Below, piece by piece: positions 16,550-25,452 of a DNA stretch of 64,000 nt. The first letter of the stretch is position 1; each line of letters opens with the position of its first letter. Made by a program: the position numbers and the translations under genes. Source of the stretch: Chitinophagales bacterium (GTDB lineage Bacteria > Bacteroidota > Bacteroidia > Chitinophagales > Chitinophagaceae); contig JAFLBK010000001.1 of assembly GCA_017303335.1 (NCBI GenBank), positions 501,001 through 565,000 on the forward strand, read 5' to 3'. The notes beneath the pieces were generated by a model. That model was not told where the DNA came from. It worked only from the letters and a program-made list of their open reading frames with translations, and searched no databases.

Positions 16550-18298
16550 TTAGCGAAGCAGCAGGATATTTCCCTGCTTCTGCACCTGTTGCCCTGTACT
16601 TGATTTAATGTAGGACACGGCCCATACATAATTTCCCATGTTCAGGACTTTCCCTTTGTGCCGGCCATCCCAGCCCTGCAACGGATCCCTGCTGAAAAAG
16701 ATCTTCTCACCATAGGTATTGAATACCGTCATGCTGTAATTCTCCATGTCGCAGGCATGCAGGGGTCTGAAATTATCATTGAGCCCGTCTCCGTTGGGCG
16801 TAAAGGCATTGGGTAAAAGCAACGCACAGGGACAAGCATCGAACACGATATTCATCCGGGCCGTATCCCGCCCACAGCCATTTTCCGCTACGATGGAATA
16901 CAAGCCGGTTTGCGTAGCCGTATAGGTTGGTTGCTTCGAACCATCCTGCCAGGTATACTCCGAGGTATTGGATACAACCGGGCGTATGATAAATGTTTCG
17001 CCCCGGCACAAACTGGTGTCTTTGGGCAATACAAGTTTGAGTGTATCATTGAAATACACACGCAGACTATCGCGGAATACGCAATGCCCGACATAAGCCG
17101 TTACGGTATAGAAGCCGGGGTTATAGATATAGTAGGTCGACTGGTTGGTATTATTCTGATCCTCCCGCTGCGGCGGTATCGATTCCCATTTATACGTTCC
17201 GGTTCCGAAATCGGCATCCAATACCAGCGAGTTTCCACGGCACAGGGCTGTATCCCGGAAATCAAGCTGCTTATCGCCCCGGTAGCGCACAATCATGGTA
17301 TCCACTACTTCACAAACCTTATCTAACGTTACAAATGCCCAATACCTTCCCGGGTTACGGATTGTAATAAAGGAATCCACACCGATGCTGTTATTCACCG
17401 CATCATTGATATCTAGCCCCTTGGTTCCCCACAAATAGGCCGTGGCTCCCGCTACATGCGCTGTGAGCGTAAAAACCTCCTTGGGACATAACAGGGTATC
17501 CGGTCCGAGGCTGAACGATGGGGCTGCATAAGTGCTGAAAGCGATCGTTACAGAGTCGCGGTAAATACCGCATCCTTTTACATCAACTTCAACCGCGTAC
17601 CTGCCGCCCGGTGCGGTAACCGGTAATTGCGATTGACCGAAGTTCAGGTTTACGCCATTCAGGAACCATTGATACGTAGCATTCTCACTGGCCGCATTGA
17701 GCGTAAGTTGTTCGCCCTGGCACATCATATGATTGCGACCCAGCTCCAGGTTGGGTTCCCGGGTGAAGAAAACGCCAAGACTATCCGTTACCGCACAACC
17801 ATTCACCTTAACAGTATACGAACCCGATTCCCGTACAGTCAGTACCGGACCGACCGTTGTGGTATCGTCGTTCCACTCATACAAAGCATTGGGAACAACC
17901 GGCGCATGGATGATGTATGTTCCGGTATCGCCACAGAGAAAAACATCCGGTCCGAAGTCGTGAATAACCGGGTTCACAATGACAATTGTATCGGTGAGAT
18001 CGATCGTTCCGGCCCCCACATCCTGCACATGCAGGCTCACAATATAGGTACCGGGCGCATTGTATACATGCGTAGGCTGCAGAATCCCGTTGGCGGTATT
18101 CAGTATCCCGCTTGCCGGATCACCAAAGTTCCAGTTCACCTGGCCCGGAAAAGGCGCCACTTCAAAAACACTCGAATTGAATTCGACGGCTGCACCCGCA
18201 CAGGTGGTATTGTGGCTGATCGAAAAACTTATTTGCGCCAGCAGCTTGTTGCCACCGGACAGTAGAAGAATAAAAAGTATGCAAAGGAATCGTCTCAT
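16550..18298 (-). CDS. PKD-domain protein with T9SS type B sorting domain
   Basis: 582 residues from the ATG at 18298, which directly begins a signal peptide (LCILFILLLSGGNKLLAQ). A PKD domain at about 20-105 (FGDPASG, YNAPGTYIVSLHV) is followed by four or more Ig-like repeats, each carrying the L-C-x-G/P...L.A pattern (DVFLCGD, LCPKEVFTLTAH, LCRGNSLVLDADF, LCRGETF). The last ~85 residues are the gliding-motility-associated C-terminal domain (NAFTPNGDGLNDNF, FNTYGEKIFFS, WDGRHKGK, GNYVWAV). It should be secreted by the type IX system and fixed to the surface. It is third in the DUF1800-DUF1501 operon, 30 bases downstream. Confidence 0.88.
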   Translation of the reverse strand: MRRFLCILFILLLSGGNKLLAQISFSISHNTTCAGAAVEFNSSVFEVAPFPGQVNWNFGDPASGILNTANGILQPTHVYNAPGTYIVSLHVQDVGAGTIDLTDTIVIVNPVIHDFGPDVFLCGDTGTYIIHAPVVPNALYEWNDDTTTVGPVLTVRESGSYTVKVNGCAVTDSLGVFFTREPNLELGRNHMMCQGEQLTLNAASENATYQWFLNGVNLNFGQSQLPVTAPGGRYAVEVDVKGCGIYRDSVTIAFSTYAAPSFSLGPDTLLCPKEVFTLTAHVAGATAYLWGTKGLDINDAVNNSIGVDSFITIRNPGRYWAFVTLDKVCEVVDTMIVRYRGDKQLDFRDTALCRGNSLVLDADFGTGTYKWESIPPQREDQNNTNQSTYYIYNPGFYTVTAYVGHCVFRDSLRVYFNDTLKLVLPKDTSLCRGETFIIRPVVSNTSEYTWQDGSKQPTYTATQTGLYSIVAENGCGRDTARMNIVFDACPCALLLPNAFTPNGDGLNDNFRPLHACDMENYSMTVFNTYGEKIFFSRDPLQGWDGRHKGKVLNMGNYVWAVSYIKSSTGQQVQKQGNILLLR

Positions 18299-18328
18299 AG
18301 GGTCGCTTACCTGGGTTTCGTGGTTCAA

Positions 18329-19900
18329 TCATCGTACTTTAAGCATGGGCCGTACCTGTTGCAGCGGGCCATTCTGCAAGCGGGCATAATACACACCGCT
18401 CGCCAAAGCGCTTCCGTTAAACGGTATCGAATAGGTTCCTGCGGCATAGGGCTGATCGGCCAGCGTGGCTACTTTCCGCCCGATGGTATCGAATACCTGG
18501 ATCAGTACATGACCGCCCGCCGATTTGAAATTGATCGTCGTACCGGAAACAAACGGGTTGGGATAGTTGATGATCAGGTTATCACCGAGCGCATTCAACT
18601 CTTCGATATTCATATTGCAGGCGGTGGCCTTGATCACCGGCAGGTATTGGTAGTTCTTAAGCAACACGGTCTCTACTTCGTCGGGCGGCAGGCAGAACCA
18701 GTCGCGTAGTATCGTAGAGTATACCGATCGGAAATCATACTGCATCGGTACATTATCGATCGCCTGGGTGTTACCCGGGATGATCGGATTCTTACCGAGT
18801 ATACCCTGCTTCACTGCTTCACCGAACAGAAAAACCGGTTGTGCGGCGCCGTGGTCGGTTCCCAAACTTCCATTCGACTGCATCCGCCGGCCGAATTCCG
18901 AGAAGGTCATGCCCAGTACCCGGTTGGATACGTTCAGGAATTTCAGGTCGGCCATGAATGCCGTGATGGCATCCGAAACCTGTTTCAGCAAAGCGCTGTG
19001 ATTTCCGGTAAGCGGGTTACCACCATTCACCTGGCCTGCATGCGTATCGAATCCACCCATGCTCACCATGTATATCTTCGTTTTCAACCCGCCGGCCACC
19101 AGCCGGGCAACGGCTTTCAGTTGTGCCGCCAGATAATTATCGGCCGGGTAAGGGGCCTGCTGGGTAACTTTCGCCGCTGCGGCTTTGATCACATCCGCGT
19201 ATTTATTTGTTTGTTTGGCAACCGTTCGCAGGTAAGTAAGCTCAACACCGCTTGGCGTGTTGGGTGTGGGGTCTTGTATAGCGTCAATGAGGTTGTAAAA
19301 ATTAAGGCTCTCGTCGATGGCAAGCGCATCAAAACCGGTCGGACTTAAAAACACGGGCGACAATACCGAACCGATCTGCAAGGCCAGTGGATCGGGCATC
19401 AGGTCATTCGGGAAACCGATCGGGTAATTCGGAAACTGGTGGTTGAGGTAACGCCCGGCCCAACCGGTAGACAGGTATTGATCCGTATCGGCGCCGGTAA
19501 GCCAGATATCCATCGAGCGGAAGTGCGATCCGTTGGGCGATGGATAACCCACGGCCTGGATGCCGCACAGTTTCTCTTCATTATACAATTGCTGCATACC
19601 CGTGAGCGCAGGATGCAAACCCGATTTCAGGTTGTTATTCAGACGCAGCACCCGGTTCTCGGGTATGGCAATATTGCTGCGTATGCGATAGTAGTCGCCA
19701 TAAAATTCAAGCGGAATGATCGTGTTCAATCCATCGTTTCCGCCGGCCAGTTGTATCAGCACCAGCACATGATCATTATCGGCGCCGGTGAGCGCCCGCA
19801 ACAAGGGCGACTCCGCCCAGGCCCGTACCGATAAGCCGCCGAGGATGGAAGGAAGCACCGCTCCCTGTATGGTTTTTTTTAAGAAATTTCTGCGTTGCAT
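18329..19900 (-). CDS. DUF1501 family protein with T9SS type A sorting domain
   Basis: 523 residues. N-terminal RRNFLKK followed by a hydrophobic stretch and SVRAWAES resembles a Tat signal. The DUF1501 core (LIQLAGGNDGLNTIIP, GSHFRSMDIWLTG, MGGFDTHAGQ, MTFSEFGRR, GTDHGAAQPVFLFG) belongs to the alkaline-phosphatase-like superfamily; its substrate is unknown. Residues ~440-523 are a T9SS type A sorting domain (INYPNPFVSGTTINF, DTIGRKVATL, ASGVYYARL). It starts 16 bases after the DUF1800 gene, its usual partner. Confidence 0.92.
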   Translation of the reverse strand: MQRRNFLKKTIQGAVLPSILGGLSVRAWAESPLLRALTGADNDHVLVLIQLAGGNDGLNTIIPLEFYGDYYRIRSNIAIPENRVLRLNNNLKSGLHPALTGMQQLYNEEKLCGIQAVGYPSPNGSHFRSMDIWLTGADTDQYLSTGWAGRYLNHQFPNYPIGFPNDLMPDPLALQIGSVLSPVFLSPTGFDALAIDESLNFYNLIDAIQDPTPNTPSGVELTYLRTVAKQTNKYADVIKAAAAKVTQQAPYPADNYLAAQLKAVARLVAGGLKTKIYMVSMGGFDTHAGQVNGGNPLTGNHSALLKQVSDAITAFMADLKFLNVSNRVLGMTFSEFGRRMQSNGSLGTDHGAAQPVFLFGEAVKQGILGKNPIIPGNTQAIDNVPMQYDFRSVYSTILRDWFCLPPDEVETVLLKNYQYLPVIKATACNMNIEELNALGDNLIINYPNPFVSGTTINFKSAGGHVLIQVFDTIGRKVATLADQPYAAGTYSIPFNGSALASGVYYARLQNGPLQQVRPMLKVR

Positions 19901-19916
19901 AGGATGCGGGATTGGA

Positions 19917-21599
19917 TTAACACAAATGGTATTCGGGAAGGTTCATGATGTATTTATAAAGCGCTTGCAGGCGGGTCAGTACGATCTGCCGGGCGCCCAT
20001 GTCGGCCGGGTTGGCCTTAAACGCATCCCAGGCATTGGTCCAGTAATAATCCTGCAACTGACCACTGAGCAGGATGGATCGTTTGATGAATTCCCTGGCG
20101 CTTTCGGACAGAGGATACCGAAGCAATATCTCCAGCGATTGTGTAATGAGCCCGTTCGGATCGCCCGGGTTGGGTAATTGATCGGCGAAACTGATCGGGT
20201 CGATCACGACATTCTGCATGTTATGCGTGATACCATCGGCGATCATCCGGTCGGTGAAAATATTCCGCCGGGTATAGGTAGATGTATTGATCCAGAGTTC
20301 ATGGAAGGCAGGCTCCTGGTAATAGGCGTACCAACCAGCCACTTCGGGAATCGATCCCAACTCCTGCTGCATTTCCGATGCTTCGTAGCGCAATGATTCC
20401 CACACGGCGTAGGTAGCCTCGTTATCGGCGGCGGAAGGAAGTGTTACATTGTATTCGTTACGGAGATCGATCACAAAATCCAGCGGGCTCTTGATGATAC
20501 AGGCCGAAGAATAGATCATGTCGTAGAAATGCCTGCTTTTGAACAGGGCCGAAAGCACCGGCTGTATATTAAAATTGTTGTTTCGAAACACCTGCGCCAG
20601 CGGGCGGATGATCGTTTGTTCGATGTCGTTATCAATCTTGTAGTATATAAAATGACGGTAGATTTTCCGGCAGATATGACGTGCCGCTTCTTCCTGCGAA
20701 AAGATCATGTCCATCAATTCATCCACTTCCGATGCGCCGGCGGCTCCGCTGTATCCGGTAATGATCTTGTTGCCATAGAAGGCGGAAAATTCTTTATTGG
20801 ATGAATCGTGCTTGCCGGCATCGAAGGTATAGGTAAAGCTTGTCGGACTTACCGTATGCCCGGTTAACACCAAGGCAGCCGCTTTTACATCGTCTTCGGT
20901 GTAATGCGACCCGGGGCCCTTACCTACTGTATATAACTCCTGCAGTTCACGGGCATAGTTTTCATTGGGAGACCCTTTTACATTGCTGTCGCCGTTCAGG
21001 AAGAAGAGCATGGCCGGGTCGAGTGTAACCGCTTTCACCATACTCTTGAAATTACCCAGGGCATGCTGGCGCAATGCGAGATAATGATCGTACCAGAAGC
21101 GGGCTTTGATTTTATCGCTGCTGATGGATGTATCGGTGGCGAAATGGTTATGCCAGAATACGACCATCTTTTCATGTATGGAACGGGTTGAGGTCAACGC
21201 CTGCCCGAACCACCAGGTCTTGAATGAATCAATCCGTTTTTCATTAAGATCCTTATCCGCCAGCGCTATACCGGTATTGATCCATGTTTGCCAGGCGGCA
21301 ACGCCGGTAGGATCGGTGTATCCATTTATATTGTAATTATTGAGCGGGGGAACCGACGGCGCTGCTGCAGGCTGAAGAATTTCATCAACGGCCTGCTGCA
21401 TGGTCCTGGACCGGAAGTACTGAATATCCTGCAGGCGTGCGCCGAACAGGGTTCGTTTCAGCAAATGAACCACCTGGGCGGTATCCCAGGTTCCGGTATA
21501 TTCCTGTAAACCATCAACAGGCGGTTCGGAAAGAGCAGTTACGCTTTGTGATTTTCGTTGGGCGTTGTTCACAGTACGCAGCAGTGGTATTTCATTCAT
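19917..21599 (-). CDS. DUF1800 family protein
   Basis: 560 residues. Typical DUF1800 motifs: VHLLKRTLFGAR near the N-terminus, KMVVFWHNHFATD, NGDSNVKGSPNENYARELQELYTVGKG, YTEDDVKAAALVLTGHTV, HDSSNKEF, ICRKIYRHFIYY. No signal peptide is visible, although the partner DUF1501 protein has a Tat-like one, so co-export is conceivable. DUF1800-DUF1501 pairs are widespread, function unknown. First gene of the operon; a hairpin lies in its leader at 21620-21644. Confidence 0.92.
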   Translation of the reverse strand: MNEIPLLRTVNNAQRKSQSVTALSEPPVDGLQEYTGTWDTAQVVHLLKRTLFGARLQDIQYFRSRTMQQAVDEILQPAAAPSVPPLNNYNINGYTDPTGVAAWQTWINTGIALADKDLNEKRIDSFKTWWFGQALTSTRSIHEKMVVFWHNHFATDTSISSDKIKARFWYDHYLALRQHALGNFKSMVKAVTLDPAMLFFLNGDSNVKGSPNENYARELQELYTVGKGPGSHYTEDDVKAAALVLTGHTVSPTSFTYTFDAGKHDSSNKEFSAFYGNKIITGYSGAAGASEVDELMDMIFSQEEAARHICRKIYRHFIYYKIDNDIEQTIIRPLAQVFRNNNFNIQPVLSALFKSRHFYDMIYSSACIIKSPLDFVIDLRNEYNVTLPSAADNEATYAVWESLRYEASEMQQELGSIPEVAGWYAYYQEPAFHELWINTSTYTRRNIFTDRMIADGITHNMQNVVIDPISFADQLPNPGDPNGLITQSLEILLRYPLSESAREFIKRSILLSGQLQDYYWTNAWDAFKANPADMGARQIVLTRLQALYKYIMNLPEYHLC

Positions 21600-21619
21600 A
21601 GCATACGGTTTAGTAACTC

Positions 21620-21644
21620 AACACAGGAAATTATTTTCTGTGTT
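21620..21644. promoter_or_regulatory. Hairpin in the leader of the DUF1800 operon
   Basis: AACACAGGAAA pairs with TTTTCTGTGTT (one G-U) around TTA. It is 21 bases upstream of the DUF1800 start. There is no T tract on the minus strand, so an operator or mRNA-stabilising stem is more likely than a terminator. Confidence 0.4.
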
Positions 21645-21663
21645 TTATTGCAGACGGATTATT

Positions 21664-21708
21664 AAAAAGGCCAAGCGCCGGGGCAAATTATCTGCCAAAG
21701 CAGGCCTT
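21664..21708 (-). terminator. Probable terminator after the 166-residue lipoprotein gene
   Basis: On the minus strand AAGGCC and GGCCTT enclose a 30-base interior that can form a smaller stem, followed by TTTTTAA. It overlaps the stop codon of the lipoprotein gene. Confidence 0.45.
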
Positions 21709-22207
21709 AATCAGAAAATGCGGTGGAAATTTTTCCATTGGTGAGCAAAAGCGTTTTTGTTTTGGTAGAATTACTTACGCGAATCGTAAAACTACCTTCC
21801 ACCAGGCCGTTCTTTTTCTTTTCGACACGGGTAAGGATCACTTTATTGATCGTGTCGGCGCTGTTGCTGGCATAGGTCATACCTGTAGAATCCGTATAAT
21901 TCACCAGCACTTCTGTCTTGCTGTACACCCGGGCGCTGTCGCCGGTTACTCGAATGATGATGTTATTCTTTCGCGTAACACTATCGGGCAACTTACCTTC
22001 GATGGCGGTAGCCGAAACACTGCCAATACTTTCGGCACGGGCGGCTGTGATGGGAAGATAGATGGCGATACTGTCTTCCTGGAAGCTGATGGACAATGGT
22101 TTGGGTGTTTCATTAATCACCGGACTGAGCGCATCCTCTTTAGAACAGGAATCAAACAGGTGTATACAAAAGAGAGCGGAAGCGATAAGCAGGATCCTGC
22201 GTTTCAT
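21707..22207 (-). CDS. Hypothetical lipoprotein
   Basis: 166 residues. A lipobox (HLFDSCSKED) gives a lipid-anchored envelope protein. The rest is beta-rich with an immunoglobulin-like rhythm (SISFQEDSIAIYLPI, NNIIIRVTGDSARVY, GSFTIRVSNSTKTKTLLL). No recognised family. It lies between a terminator after korA and the DUF1800 operon on the same strand; any functional link to that operon is speculative. Confidence 0.7.
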   Translation of the reverse strand: MKRRILLIASALFCIHLFDSCSKEDALSPVINETPKPLSISFQEDSIAIYLPITAARAESIGSVSATAIEGKLPDSVTRKNNIIIRVTGDSARVYSKTEVLVNYTDSTGMTYASNSADTINKVILTRVEKKKNGLVEGSFTIRVSNSTKTKTLLLTNGKISTAFSD

Positions 22208-22263
22208 AGGTATGTGTATTGGTAAGCGCCGCCTTGTTGCAATATCAATGCCATTCTGCGGGA

Positions 22264-22292
22264 ATAAAAAAATCCCGGCACCTGCCGGGATT
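22264..22292 (-). terminator. Strong intrinsic terminator after korA
   Basis: AATCCCGGCA (22271-22280) and TGCCGGGATT (22283-22292) are perfect inverted 10-mers; on the minus strand the hairpin is followed by a T tract (A run at 22266-22272). Confidence 0.88.
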
Positions 22293-22315
22293 TCTATTAT
22301 GGATTGAAAAATCGG

Positions 22316-24148
22316 TTATACGAGTTTTTTGATCTCATCCACCAGTTCTCCTTTTGTGATGGGAATACCCATGATCTTATTATAGGGTTTGGCATCTACA
22401 AAATACACATCGCGGATGATCTTCACCAGCTGGCCGTTGTTGATCTCGGGTACCAGTACCGTATCAAAATTCTTAAGCATGGCGCCAAGGTTCCGCGGGA
22501 AGGGGCGGATATAGCGCAGGTGTGCGTGCGATACGGCATGGCCTTCTTTCTGCAATTCCGCACAGGCGCTCTTGATCGCACCGTAGGTACTTCCCCAACC
22601 CAGCACAAGCACTTTGCCTTTATCCGGACCGCTATCCAGTTTCTGTTCGGGAATATAATCAGCGATCAGATCCACCTTGGCCTGGCGTGTTTTCACCATG
22701 TGCTGATGGTTATCCGGGTCGTAACTGATATTACCGGTTACATCCTGCTTTTCCAAACCACCTACCCGGTGTTCCAATCCGGCTGTTCCGGGTACAGCCC
22801 AGGGCCTGGCCAGTTTTGCATCCCGCTTGTACGGCTGGAATTTTTCATCGGCTCCGTCTTTGGCGAATTCCACTTTTATTTCCGGAAGATCAGCGGAGGC
22901 CGGGAATTTCCAGGGCTCGGCGCCATTGGCAATGTATCCATCACTGAGTAACATCACCGGTGTCATATGCTGCAGGGCGATACGCGTAGCTTCAAAAGCC
23001 ACATCAAAACAATCGCTGGGTGTAGAGGCTGAAATAACCGGCATCGGGCACTCGCCATTGCGGCCATAATACGCCTGCATCAGGTCGCTTTGTTCGGTTT
23101 TGGTTGGCAGCCCTGTTGATGGACCACCCCGCTGTATATTCACGATCACCAGGGGTATCTCGAGCATTACCGCCAGGCCAAGCGCTTCGCCTTTGAGCGC
23201 AATACCGGGACCGCTGCTGGTGGTTATGCCCAGGGCACCGCCGTAGCTGGCGCCGATGGCGGAGGTGATGGCCGCAATCTCGTCTTCGGCCTGGAATGTT
23301 TTTATACCAAAGTTCTTATAGCGGCTCAGTTCGTGCAGGATATCGCTGGCAGGCGTGATCGGGTAGCTTCCAAGGAATAACTGCAGTCCGCTTTTTTCCG
23401 CGGCAGCGATCAGGCCATAGGCCAACGACTGGTTACCCATGATGGAACGGTATACACCGGGTTCCATCTTCGCCTTTTCCACTTTATACCGGGTGGTAAA
23501 TGTTTCGGTTGTATCGCCGTAATTGAAACCGGCCTGCAATGCCTTGATATTACTTTCGAGTATCTCGGCCTTCTTGCCGAATTTTTCACGCAGGAAGTTG
23601 ATGGTGCTTTCCATATCGCGGTTATACATCCAGTACAGGAAGCCCAGTACAAACATATTCTTGGCCCGGTCCTTTTCTTTCACACCCATGGTAATATCCT
23701 TGAGCGCTTCACGGGTCATCTTCGTTACGTCCATACGGATCACTTCATAATTACCGAGGCTGCCATCATCCAGCGGGTTAACCCCTTCCGGGTAATTGGC
23801 CAGGCGAAGGTTCTTGGTATCAAATCCATCCACGTTGGCGATGATCTTACCGCCGGGCTTCAGTCCTTTCAGGTTTGTTTTAAGAGCGGCCGCGTTCATG
23901 GCCACCAAAACATCGCATACATCACCGGGAGTGAAAATCCGGTCGGACGAAAAACGTAACTGGTATCCGCTCACACCGGGCAGGGAGCCCTGCGGCGCCC
24001 GGATCTCGGCCGGGAAGTCGGGAAAAGTGGCCAGGTCGATGCCCAGCAAGGCTGTATTGTTTGAAAACTGGGTTCCGGTAAGCTGCATTCCATCGCCACT
24101 ATCACCGGCAAATTTGATTACTACGTCGCTTAAAACTTCCTGTTTCAT
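22316..24148 (-). CDS. korA: 2-oxoacid:acceptor oxidoreductase, fused gamma-alpha subunit (KorA type)
   Basis: 610 residues. An N-terminal gamma domain (VIKFAGDSGDGMQLTG, PAEIRAPQGSLPGVSGYQL, VLVAMNAAAL) is fused to an alpha chain with a pyrimidine-binding domain (GSYPITPASDILHEL, FQAEDEIAAI, TTSSGPGIALKGEALGLAV, NIQRGGPSTGLPTKTEQSDLMQAYYG is split over the segment) and a C-terminal domain II (LVLGWGSTYGAI). With a TPP-binding beta subunit it would oxidise 2-oxoglutarate or a related 2-oxoacid to the acyl-CoA and reduce ferredoxin. The beta subunit is not next to it: a terminator follows at once, and upstream lies a divergent gene. A -7-like box (TAACTTAG) sits 19 bases upstream. Confidence 0.9.
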   Translation of the reverse strand: MKQEVLSDVVIKFAGDSGDGMQLTGTQFSNNTALLGIDLATFPDFPAEIRAPQGSLPGVSGYQLRFSSDRIFTPGDVCDVLVAMNAAALKTNLKGLKPGGKIIANVDGFDTKNLRLANYPEGVNPLDDGSLGNYEVIRMDVTKMTREALKDITMGVKEKDRAKNMFVLGFLYWMYNRDMESTINFLREKFGKKAEILESNIKALQAGFNYGDTTETFTTRYKVEKAKMEPGVYRSIMGNQSLAYGLIAAAEKSGLQLFLGSYPITPASDILHELSRYKNFGIKTFQAEDEIAAITSAIGASYGGALGITTSSGPGIALKGEALGLAVMLEIPLVIVNIQRGGPSTGLPTKTEQSDLMQAYYGRNGECPMPVISASTPSDCFDVAFEATRIALQHMTPVMLLSDGYIANGAEPWKFPASADLPEIKVEFAKDGADEKFQPYKRDAKLARPWAVPGTAGLEHRVGGLEKQDVTGNISYDPDNHQHMVKTRQAKVDLIADYIPEQKLDSGPDKGKVLVLGWGSTYGAIKSACAELQKEGHAVSHAHLRYIRPFPRNLGAMLKNFDTVLVPEINNGQLVKIIRDVYFVDAKPYNKIMGIPITKGELVDEIKKLV

Positions 24149-24251
24149 TGTATCGTTTATTATGGGGCTAAGTTAACGATTTACGGCCTTTAAAAAACAC
24201 GGGGTTGGTCATATTTTGAGGCCCTGATTGGTCAATCTGGAATTTATCATT

Positions 24252-24259
24252 TAGGTTTG
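24252..24259 (+). promoter_or_regulatory. -7 box TAGGTTTG that decides the start of the next gene
   Basis: Exact TAnnTTTG match. It overlaps the TTG at 24257 that opens the longest ORF, so translation must begin further down, at ATG 24275 (15 bases after the box). Confidence 0.6.
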
Positions 24260-24274
24260 CCAAAATTCTTTGGA

Positions 24275-25402
24275 ATGTACGATCTGCACGATTTCCTGGA
24301 ACCCATCAATGTGCACCAGCTCAATGGCGATGGGGGATACAACGACGGCCAGCTGGCCAAACATATTGCCGCTTACGAGACCGAGATACCCGACCTGGAG
24401 GATACGGATATTGTGCTGGTAGGCATTTCCGAAAACCGGGGCAACGCACTCTCAGAAACAGAAAGCCATGCGCCCAATAAGATCCGCCGGCAGTTGTACC
24501 ACCTGCATTACTGGCATACCGATATCCGCATCGCCGACATTGGCAATATCAAAACCGGCGCAACGCTCAACGACAGTTACGCGGCCGTAAAAACCGTAGT
24601 GGCCGAACTGCTTCGCCTGAAAAAAACCGTTGTGCTCCTGGGTGGATCCCACGATATAACCCTGGCCCAGTACTTTGCCTACAAAGAACTCAACCAGGTG
24701 GTGGAAGTAACCTGTGTGGATGCCGGCATCGACCTGCGGGGAGAAAGCCCCCTGCGGAGTGAAAACTTCCTGATGGAATTGCTCACCGGCGAACCCAACC
24801 TCGTAAAACACTACAACCACATCGGCTTCCAGAGCTATTTTGTACATCCCCGCATGCTCGAAACCATGGATAAGCTGCGCTTCGACTGCTTCCGCGTGGG
24901 TGTTGCCAAAGAGAACATCGAAGAGATGGAACCCGTGCTGCGCAATACACACCTGGCAAGTTTCGACATCAACGCCATCAAGTACAGCGATTCACCCGCC
25001 AGCAGGCTCAGTTCGAACGGCTTTACCGGTGAGGAAGCCTGCACCCTCGCCCGCTACGCAGGCATGAGCAGCAGTATCAGCAGTTTCGGGGTATACGGCT
25101 ACCAGCCCGAACTGGATACCAGTAACCTGAGCGCACGGCAGGTTGCGCAGATGATCTGGTACTTCATTGATGGCAGGAGCCGGAACAAACACGAAGCGTC
25201 GATGGACGACCGGCACAGTTTCAATGAATTTCATACCCGGTTCACGGAAGTGGAATCCTTATTCCTGCAAAGCAAGAAGACCGGCCGCTGGTGGATGCAG
25301 TTACCCGATAAGAAATTCATCGCCTGCAGTTATAATGATTACCTGAACGCCAGCCATAACGAGATACCGGAAAGGTGGTTGAGAGCACAAGAAAGGAATT
25401 AA
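24275..25402 (+). CDS. Arginase/formimidoylglutamase-fold protein with altered metal site
   Basis: 375 residues. The ureohydrolase fold is recognisable: VLLGGSHDITLAQ (His126 kept), VTCVDAGIDLRGE (Asp149 and Asp153 kept, the His between them replaced by Gly151) and LASFDINAIKYSDSP (Asp231 kept, the next Asp replaced by Asn233). So two of the six Mn ligands of classical arginases are changed. Family members hydrolyse arginine, agmatine or formiminoglutamate; here activity with a normal binuclear Mn centre is doubtful. Gene has its own promoter; no histidine- or arginine-degradation genes are nearby. Confidence 0.82.
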   Translation: MYDLHDFLEPINVHQLNGDGGYNDGQLAKHIAAYETEIPDLEDTDIVLVGISENRGNALSETESHAPNKIRRQLYHLHYWHTDIRIADIGNIKTGATLNDSYAAVKTVVAELLRLKKTVVLLGGSHDITLAQYFAYKELNQVVEVTCVDAGIDLRGESPLRSENFLMELLTGEPNLVKHYNHIGFQSYFVHPRMLETMDKLRFDCFRVGVAKENIEEMEPVLRNTHLASFDINAIKYSDSPASRLSSNGFTGEEACTLARYAGMSSSISSFGVYGYQPELDTSNLSARQVAQMIWYFIDGRSRNKHEASMDDRHSFNEFHTRFTEVESLFLQSKKTGRWWMQLPDKKFIACSYNDYLNASHNEIPERWLRAQERN

Positions 25403-25406
25403 AGAA

Positions 25407-25452
25407 GTCAAAAACCAAAAGCTAAAACCAAAAATAATGAGGGGTCAAAAGC
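25407..25452. repeat. A/C-rich repeat spanning the dacB-like start
   Basis: The spacer has GTCAAAAACCAAAAGCTAAAACC-type units, and GTCAAAAGCT recurs inside the first codons of the next gene at 25444-25453. Such short simple repeats occur in Bacteroidota spacers; here one copy has become part of the signal peptide. Confidence 0.45.

Noticed and set aside
16543..16558. Hairpin CTTCGC-GTTA-GCGAAG at the convergent ends near 16550
   Set aside because: Six pairs without a T tract on either strand; could be chance.
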